14,425 nucleotides of DNA from Monoraphidium neglectum (Eukaryota > Chlorophyta > Chlorophyceae > Sphaeropleales > Selenastraceae), in NCBI RefSeq assembly GCF_000611645.1, contig NW_014012222.1:1-14425 (forward strand), written 5' to 3'. Shown piece by piece: positions 8,889-14,425 of this stretch. Positions within the stretch are counted from its first letter, which is position 1, and each line of letters opens with the position of its first letter. Below the pieces are notes generated by a model. That model saw only the letters and a list, made by a program, of their open reading frames with translations, searched no databases and had not been told where the DNA came from. The position numbers were made by a program, and so were the translations under genes.

Positions 8889-10062
8889 ATGCTGGAGATG
8901 GAGATGGCGCCGCGGCGTGCTGGGGGAGGACAGGTTTCAACCAAGGACACGCTTGACGTCCAAGTGCGAGGCCGGTGCTTTGAGGCCGCTTGGATGGATT
9001 CTGTGCGAAGCAGCGCATTCCTTGGTGTCACACATGAGACGCGGCCTGAGTCGACACAGCGGGACCCGTCAACGCCTGAGGGCACGGCCTGCGCCAACAC
9101 CATCACCATTGGGCTTGCGCCTCCGGGTGGCAGGTGCTGCACGGACTTGACAGCTTCCTGGCCACGGAGCGCTTTCTTTGCAAGCTTGAGCAGGCGCGGG
9201 CAGAGTGGATCGACCTGTCTGATGCGGCCCACGCAGCTGCGGGCTGCGCGCACGCCTCGGGCGCGGCGCCCCTGCCGCCGTCTGCTGCGCACGCACACGC
9301 GCACGCGCCGTTCGAGGCCAGCAGCAGCGCTGTGCTCGTTCACGAGGCGGACGCGCAGTCGTCGGCGGCGCAGCCAGCCGGCCACAGCGCCTGGGCGCAG
9401 CGCGGCGGCGCAGCGGCGGGCGACCATGCTGCAGGCGCGGAGCTTTCAGAATCCGAGCGAGCAGCGGCAGCGGCGGCCGCGGCGGCGGTCGGGGACTTTG
9501 TGGTGATCAATAAAGACGACGCGGTGGAGGCAATGGCGTATTACATAGCCATGTACATCAGCCGCCTGCCCGAGGCGCAGCGCATGGGGCCCAAGGAGCT
9601 GCAGTCAGCGCTCAAAGAGGCGTTCACGGTGAGCAAGCCGGCGAGGGCGCGTACGGCACTGCCGCCTGCCTGGGGCCTTGTCAGGCTGTGCGAGCCGTTT
9701 ATGATATGAGATTGTGGCTGGTGACTCCGCTGTCCACTGCAGTGCCGCATCTTTGAAAGGTGCACCCCTCGTTTGCCAAGCATGCATTGCTGGCGTGCGT
9801 TGGCCTGCTGCAGAGGCGGCATGCTGCCCGCCGCCACGTCTTCTGACACCCCCACCTCAGCGTTGCTGCCTTGCTTTGAACTCTGCCCCAGATCCTCAAG
9901 CGGAGCAAGTGGCGCCTGGTGTGGAGCTGGGGCCGCCTGCTCTACCGCAGCGCCGCGGTCAGCTTCTCCGCGCTACAGCTGTACAACAACCCGTGGCTGC
10001 TGCGCGCCGTGCTGAGCGCGCTGTGGTCGTCGTCCCGCCTGCTGTACGCCCAGATGGTGTGA
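8889..10062 (+). CDS. Small conserved plant/algal-type protein of unknown function (3 exons, about 246 aa)
   Basis: The two main exons are well supported: 9134-9628 (after GGTGGCAG; donor ACG|GTGAGC) and 9892-10062 (after CTGCCCCAG; ending ATG GTG TGA), joined in phase 0. The first exon is tentative: 8889-8963 (ATG, donor GTGCGAG) or 8889-8933 (donor GTTTCA); both keep the frame. The N-terminal part includes VLHGLDSFLATERFLCKLEQ. A His/Ala/Ser-rich linker of about 100 residues and a nine-Ala run separate it from a conserved-looking core at about 145-190 (GDFVVINKDDAVEAMAYYIA, then LQSALKEAF). The C-terminus (191-246) is Trp- and Leu-rich (WRLVWSWGRLLYRSAAV, YNNPWLLRAVLSALWSSSRL) and could form membrane-associated helices. 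From memory the core and tail resemble a land-plant family of unknown function with the order 'KDD...AMAYFIA...NPW...LSALW'. I assign no function. Confidence 0.7.
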
Positions 10063-10640
10063 CGTCACCACCACGTCACCCGCAGCGCCCAGCCGGCGCA
10101 CGGTCACGCATGTGTGCTAGCCATGGCGCCCCACGAGCACGCGGCGCCCATGTGCGGCAGCCGAGCGTCCTTGAGTGCTTGGATGTCACGGCTGCAAGCG
10201 TCCACCTGCACTTGCGCCCCGTTGGTTCATGAAGCCTTAGTGCCCTGTTTTAAGGAGTGCCCGCCGAGAAGAGCCACCCACGCTTCCAAGCTCCTGCACG
10301 GCCGTCCATACAGCCCCACTGTACACGAGCTTTCTTGATGACGACCCCTTGCAGCGCACCGCGCAAATCGGGCGGTTGAGGCCCCAACTTGCGCGCCCCT
10401 GGCGTTCACAGGCATGTACCACCTATCTGAACCCTCAATCACTGTATACCACTGAGCTGCTGCAGCGGTTCAAAACAGATTTTGCTGCCTTCCCCAGCGT
10501 CGCCTGTGTGCTGGTCAGCGGCTCCCCGCTTACAGGCGACGCAGCGCGCACCCACCTCATGTTGGTCATAGAGCTTCTCACTACCAGGCCGCACGTCTCG
10601 TTTTCCCTTTGCGAGCCTGCTTCTGTCGTGCTTCAGCACC

Positions 10641-10645
10641 TGTAA
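10641..10645 (+). promoter_or_regulatory. TGTAA, possible poly(A) signal of the small unknown gene
   Basis: TGTAA in CACCTGTAACAAC lies about 580 bases after the stop at 10060-10062, within the usual 3' UTR length of chlorophycean genes. It is the only TGTAA I see on this strand between that stop and the amidase gene. Confidence 0.4.
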
Positions 10646-10779
10646 CAACAACTGATGCGGTTGAAGGCTATTTGGGACTTTCACGCGTGTGGCGACAGGT
10701 GACAGGGGGGACGGTGGCGCATGTCAGCTGGCAGGCGGCCTGTCTGTGACTAGTGGGTCGGCAACGGCTGACGAGCTGG

Positions 10780-10799
10780 CATGCCCCTGCTGGGGCATG
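10780..10799. repeat. Perfect 8-bp inverted repeat (hairpin)
   Basis: CATGCCCC, loop TGCT, GGGGCATG; a flanking G at 10779 and T at 10800 could add a wobble pair. It lies in the intergenic stretch, downstream of the TGTAA at 10641 and upstream of the amidase. It could form a stable hairpin in RNA or act as a palindromic protein-binding site; nothing shows which. Confidence 0.6.
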
Positions 10800-11344
10800 T
10801 GAGGGGTGCGGGGCCTTTCGGCGCTGTTCGGGGGAGGCGGGCTGGTACAGCACTCGATGCACTTGAATAAGACGTGTGTGTTATAGCTTTGGCCAGCTAT
10901 GGCAGGGATTAGGCAGGGCACGGCTTTGCTGGGCAGGCCTGTTGCCGGGCCGCTCTCTGTCAGAGGAAACGGGCAGAGTTTCACCCGACAGTGGTGCATG
11001 CGGCGCTCAATTGCAAGGAGGGTGCAAGCCGCGTTCAAGTACAAGGGAGGAATACGAGTTGTGTTTGTAGGTGGCAGACGCTCACGATAAATTCAGAATG
11101 CAGGCGCGTCTTCAAGATCTCGCAGGCTCCCCGAACTTGTTGCAGTCACGTGTGCACGGGCGACTTGTTAGCGGCACACGCAGAATGAAATCAGTGACAG
11201 CTTCCGGTGAGTGTCCATTGTCTGAGTGCAGCACATTCGCAGCAGCTGCAGACTCGCACGTCGCTCCCTGCGCTCTCTGCGCACCCCCGATGACCCGAGT
11301 GCCAAAGGCCATGACCGCGGCCCAGTTCGATTGCTGCCCTTTCC

Positions 11345-14246
11345 ATGCGCACTCTGCAACGCTACCGCACCGCAGCGGCGGCAGCTGCGTATGGCGCCAG
11401 CGCGCCCTTGTCAACGGGCGCCTTCATCCTCCAGTGCGACGTCAGGGGCGCGGCGGCGGGGCCGCTGGAGGGGGTTACAGTTTGCGTCAAGGACAACTTT
11501 GATGTGAGAAAACGGCCATGCATATGCAATCGGATCTGTAAGATGTTATTGACATCCTGGGAGGTTTCTTGGCGGCATTGGCAGTCCAGATAGCCAGACT
11601 GCCCCACCCAGGGTGGTGGCATCCTGCCTGCAGCGTGTATCGTCGGTATGCCTCGTCGGCGCCCGGCGGTGGTGGAGTTCCCGCGGGCACGCGGCGGCGG
11701 GTGCAGCGGACAGGCGGTGGTGGCATGCCGCTCAGTCCATACATAAAGCCTCAGTGCAACACTGGGGGGTGAAGGATCAAGAACCACCTGTGAGAAAGGC
11801 CAGTTGAGCAATGAGCTTCAAACCAATGCGAATCTTGCTCGTCCCCCTCCTCGTCCGCCGCCACATGCCATGTTCCCTGCAGGTGAGAGGGCACCCCACC
11901 GGCAACGGCAGCCCTGCGTGGCTGTCCACCCACCCGGAGCCGGCGGCCGAGTCGGCGGCGGCGGTGCAGGCACTGCTGGACGCAGGGGCGCGGGTGGTAG
12001 GAAAGGTGTGCGCGCACAGCGGGGACGGGCGGGGGCGGCAGTGGTCGGTCGAGACGGGCGAGCCTCCACACGTAGCTGTCCCCGATGAAAGGTCTCAGCG
12101 ACGACGCTCCCTTCCTTAGCTTGGCCCCTTTCACCCTCATCCCTACACCATCGCATCACCCCCCAAACCCTTTCACCTCCGGTGTTGCACCGAACCGGCC
12201 CCCCCAAAACCATATTTTTTCCATCCACTTTGACAAATAAAAGCCGAAACCCCAAACCTGTAAACCCCAAGGGCCACATGGATGAGCTGGCCTACGCCCT
12301 CAGCGGCGAGAACGCCCACTACGGCACGCCCCTCAACGCCGCGGCCCCGGGCCGCGTGCCTGGCGGCTCGACGTCCGGACCCGCGGTGAGTGAGGAGGGG
12401 GACAGGTGGGGGCGAGGGCGTTATCAGCCCGGAAGCTGTGCAGCCGCGGAGCCGCGGAGCCGAAGGGAGGTCCGCGAGCTTGGGGCTTGGCGTGTTGTGC
12501 GGGTGCGCAACAAAGTCAAGAGTCGCGGCGCGGCCGCAGGTGGGCAGCCGTGGGCCGCAGCACTGCGGCGCATGCGGTTGTCTTCCGCGGCTCTCTTCTC
12601 GAGGCGACACCTCAGCAGGCGGTCGCACCCTGTACTCCTGAACACCACATGTACCCTGCTCATACACTCCCCCGGCCCCCACCGCCCTCCGAAAGTCTGC
12701 GGTGGCCGCCGGCGAGGCGGACCTGGGTCTGGGCACCGACACCGGCGGCAGCGTGCGCGTGCCCGCGTCGTACTGCGGACTCTGGGGCCTCCGCACGTCC
12801 CACGGCCGCGTGCCGCTCCTCGGCGCGCGCGCGCTCGCCCCCAGCTTCTCCACCGCCGGCCTGCTGGCTCCCGGCGCGCCGCTGCTGCGCCGCGCCGGCG
12901 CCGCGCTGCTCGCGGGCGCAGCCGGCGGCGCCGCGCCGCTGCCCGGCTGCGGGGGCGGGGGCGGCGCGCAGCGGGCGCCGCGGCTGCTGGTCGCGTCGGA
13001 CGCGTTTGGGCTGGCTCTGCCGGAGGCAGAGAGTGCCCTCAGGGCGGCCCTCACCGCCGCATCTGCGTCGGGCGCGCTGGAGGCACCTGAGGAGCTGGAC
13101 GTTGGCGCCAGCTTGGAGGGGCTCACGGGTTTGGGCGCATGGTTTGACGTCTTCCGGATCGTGCAGGTGCGGCCGGGGCGGGCGCGGACCGCAGGACAGA
13201 CACAAGGCCACCGCCTCGTTTGATTGGAGTGTTGAGCGACAAAGCGGCGCCTGCGAAGGGGGTCTATCGGGCGGCATGCTCTGCCGCGCTCTGTGTTGAC
13301 ATCAAACCGAGGCCCTATCTGACCCTCTGCCAAAAGCACAGGGCTGGGAGGCCTGGTCAAACTATGGCGGCTGGATGACGGAAAACGACCTTTCCCTGGG
13401 CCCGGGCGTGAGGGAGCGCTTCCAGCTGGCGGCGAAGATTAGTCAGGAGGAGCGGGACCAGGCGGCCGCACAGCGGGCAAGGTGGGCGATCAGTTGCCAA
13501 CAGTGTGCGTCAGTCAAGACGGATGGGAGGGCGGGCGGGCAAGTGGAACGTTGGAATGATGGTGTCAGCACCTGTAGAGGTGATAACTGCATGTGTCAGT
13601 GTTGCATTACGGAGCAACAACGCAAAATCACCAAGATGTGTGCGCTTGCCCTCTTGTGGGCAATTCCAGGATCCGCGCCCACCTGCAGCAGCTGCTGGGC
13701 GCAGACGCCGTGCTGGCGCTGCCCTCGGCCCCCGGCCCCGCGCCGCCGCTCGGCCTGCCCGGCCCCGCCCTCAACGACTGGCGGAGCCGAGTGATGAGCC
13801 TCACGTGCATCGCCGGCCTGGGAGCGCTGCCGCAGGTGCGCACGCATGCATGAGCGTGTGCGCGCACGTGCGCAGCTGCCTGTCCTCTGAGCCCGCGTGT
13901 GTGCCTTTATGTAGTACCCGCGCGGACCAGCTGCCGCTGCCAGGGCCCCATGGCATCTTGGCCCAGCACCACGCTCTCAGTAGCCGGGTGCTCCACGCCG
14001 CACTCCCAGTCGCCTATCAAATTTAGCCACTCCCATCGTCACCTCTCCTACCCCAGCCTCAAAAGCTTGGGGTTTGAAATATCCCAGACCCACTGCATCC
14101 TTGCCGCTGCCGCGCCACCCCAACAGGTCAGCATGCCTGTGGCCAGGGTAGACGGCCTGCCAGTGGGCCTCAGCCTCATTGGGCCGCCTGGGTCTGACGA
14201 GTCATTGCTGGAGCTTGCCGAGAGGATCCAATCCGCCGCGCCTTGA
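11345..14246 (+). CDS. AMI1/Toc64-type amidase (amidase signature family; 7 exons, 430 aa)
   Basis: Exons: 11345-11503, 11883-12005, 12272-12385, 12696-13166, 13342-13481, 13670-13835, 14127-14246 (TGA). All introns but the fifth are phase 0. The 430 residues match plant AMI1 in length (about 425). Amidase-signature landmarks are intact: catalytic Lys49 in VCVKDNFD, cis-Ser127 in PGGSTSGPA, nucleophile Ser151 in [13 protein letters not shown], with the canonical 24-residue spacing between the serines. [20 protein letters not shown] and [13 protein letters not shown] place it in the AMI1/Toc64 branch, not GatA. The family hydrolyses amides to acid and ammonia; plant AMI1 converts indole-3-acetamide to indole-3-acetic acid. 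Toc64's N-terminal anchor and C-terminal TPR repeats are absent, and with no clear transit peptide it is probably cytosolic. ATG 11345 is the first in frame and fits family length. The acceptors before exons 3 and 4 are AAG, so those edges may shift slightly. The family is sure; the substrate is inferred. Confidence 0.93.
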
Positions 14247-14425
14247 TATCGGAGGGGCTGCCACGTGTTTACCACTCAGAGGTGCTGTAGGTAGCAAGTA
14301 GTGTGGAGAAGGTAGCAAAGGAGCAGTTAGGAGCGATGGAGGCGCAAGGCAAACGCATCTGGCTGCACCACGCCGTGACAATGACGTTATAGTGCATCAT
14401 CCTCTGTATTGCATTGCCGCATGGC
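14247..14425 (+). other. 3' flank of the amidase gene
   Basis: Probable 3' UTR. It has no ORF of note, and no TGTAA before the window ends, so the poly(A) site probably lies beyond the right edge. Confidence 0.5.

Larger units (their letters stand above)
10063..11344. other. 3' UTR and intergenic region
   Basis: This separates the small unknown gene from the downstream amidase, both on the plus strand. It should hold the 3' UTR of the first and the promoter and 5' UTR of the second. ORFs of about 100 codons occur on both strands (10349-10645 plus, 10724-11044 minus) but have no recognisable motifs and lower GC than real exons here. A TGTAA at 10641 and a hairpin at 10780-10799 are listed separately. 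No promoter element is recognisable. Confidence 0.45.

Noticed and set aside
12182..13299. Plus-strand ORFs of about 300 codons in other frames over the amidase
   Set aside because: They cross clear introns and are Arg/Ala-rich out-of-frame readings of exon 4.
12173..13360. Minus-strand ORF of 395 codons
   Set aside because: Antisense of the amidase exons, which carry the diagnostic amidase signature on the plus strand.
1..14425. tRNA, rRNA, transposon ends or viral genes
   Set aside because: I saw no cloverleaf with a recognisable anticodon arm, no rRNA-like stretch, no terminal repeats with target duplications, and no reverse transcriptase, transposase or capsid motif in any frame.

Overview
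The window looks like nuclear DNA of a green alga (Chlorophyta). It is GC-rich, its genes are split by roughly 170-380 base introns with GTGAG-type donors, its exons are richer in GC and Ala/Gly codons than its introns, and it carries CAG and GT/GC microsatellites. One gene encodes an octatricopeptide-repeat (OPR)-like protein, a family greatly expanded in green algae, and another encodes an amidase of the plant AMI1/Toc64 branch. There is no sign of prokaryotic, organellar or viral organisation. The gene models below were joined by hand, requiring GT/GC...AG borders, matching codon phase and family-like sequence across each junction.

Layout, left to right. (1) 1-about 1170, plus strand: the 3' part of an unrecognised gene that enters from the left edge; its reading frame cannot be carried cleanly past the intron at 923-1090. 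(2) About 1170-2690: mostly non-coding, with a (CAG)22 and a (CAG)14 tract and a few weak coding-like islands; it ends where the minus-strand gene converges. (3) 7475-2689, minus strand: a complete eight-exon gene (920 residues) for an OPR/RAP-type helical-repeat protein, probably an organelle RNA factor. One intron seems to use a GC donor, another holds a long Z-DNA-prone GT/GC tract, and the C-terminal RAP-like segment looks degenerate. (4) 7476-8888: a stretch of lower GC with an unusually long ORF and a competing set of weak candidate exons, all unrecognised. (5) 8889-10062, plus: a small three-exon gene resembling a plant/algal family of unknown function. (6) 10063-11344: 3' UTR and intergenic sequence with a TGTAA poly(A)-type signal and a perfect hairpin. 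(7) 11345-14246, plus: a complete seven-exon amidase (430 residues) with the full Lys-cisSer-Ser triad. (8) 14247-14425: 3' flank.

The genes do not look like a functional cluster. They are an ordinary run of unrelated nuclear genes: an organelle RNA-binding candidate, a small unknown protein and a metabolic hydrolase. I found no convincing new multi-gene system. The items most worth following are the OPR protein with its divergent C-terminus, the candidate GC-AG intron, the broken frame in the first gene and the unexplained long ORF near 8 kb.
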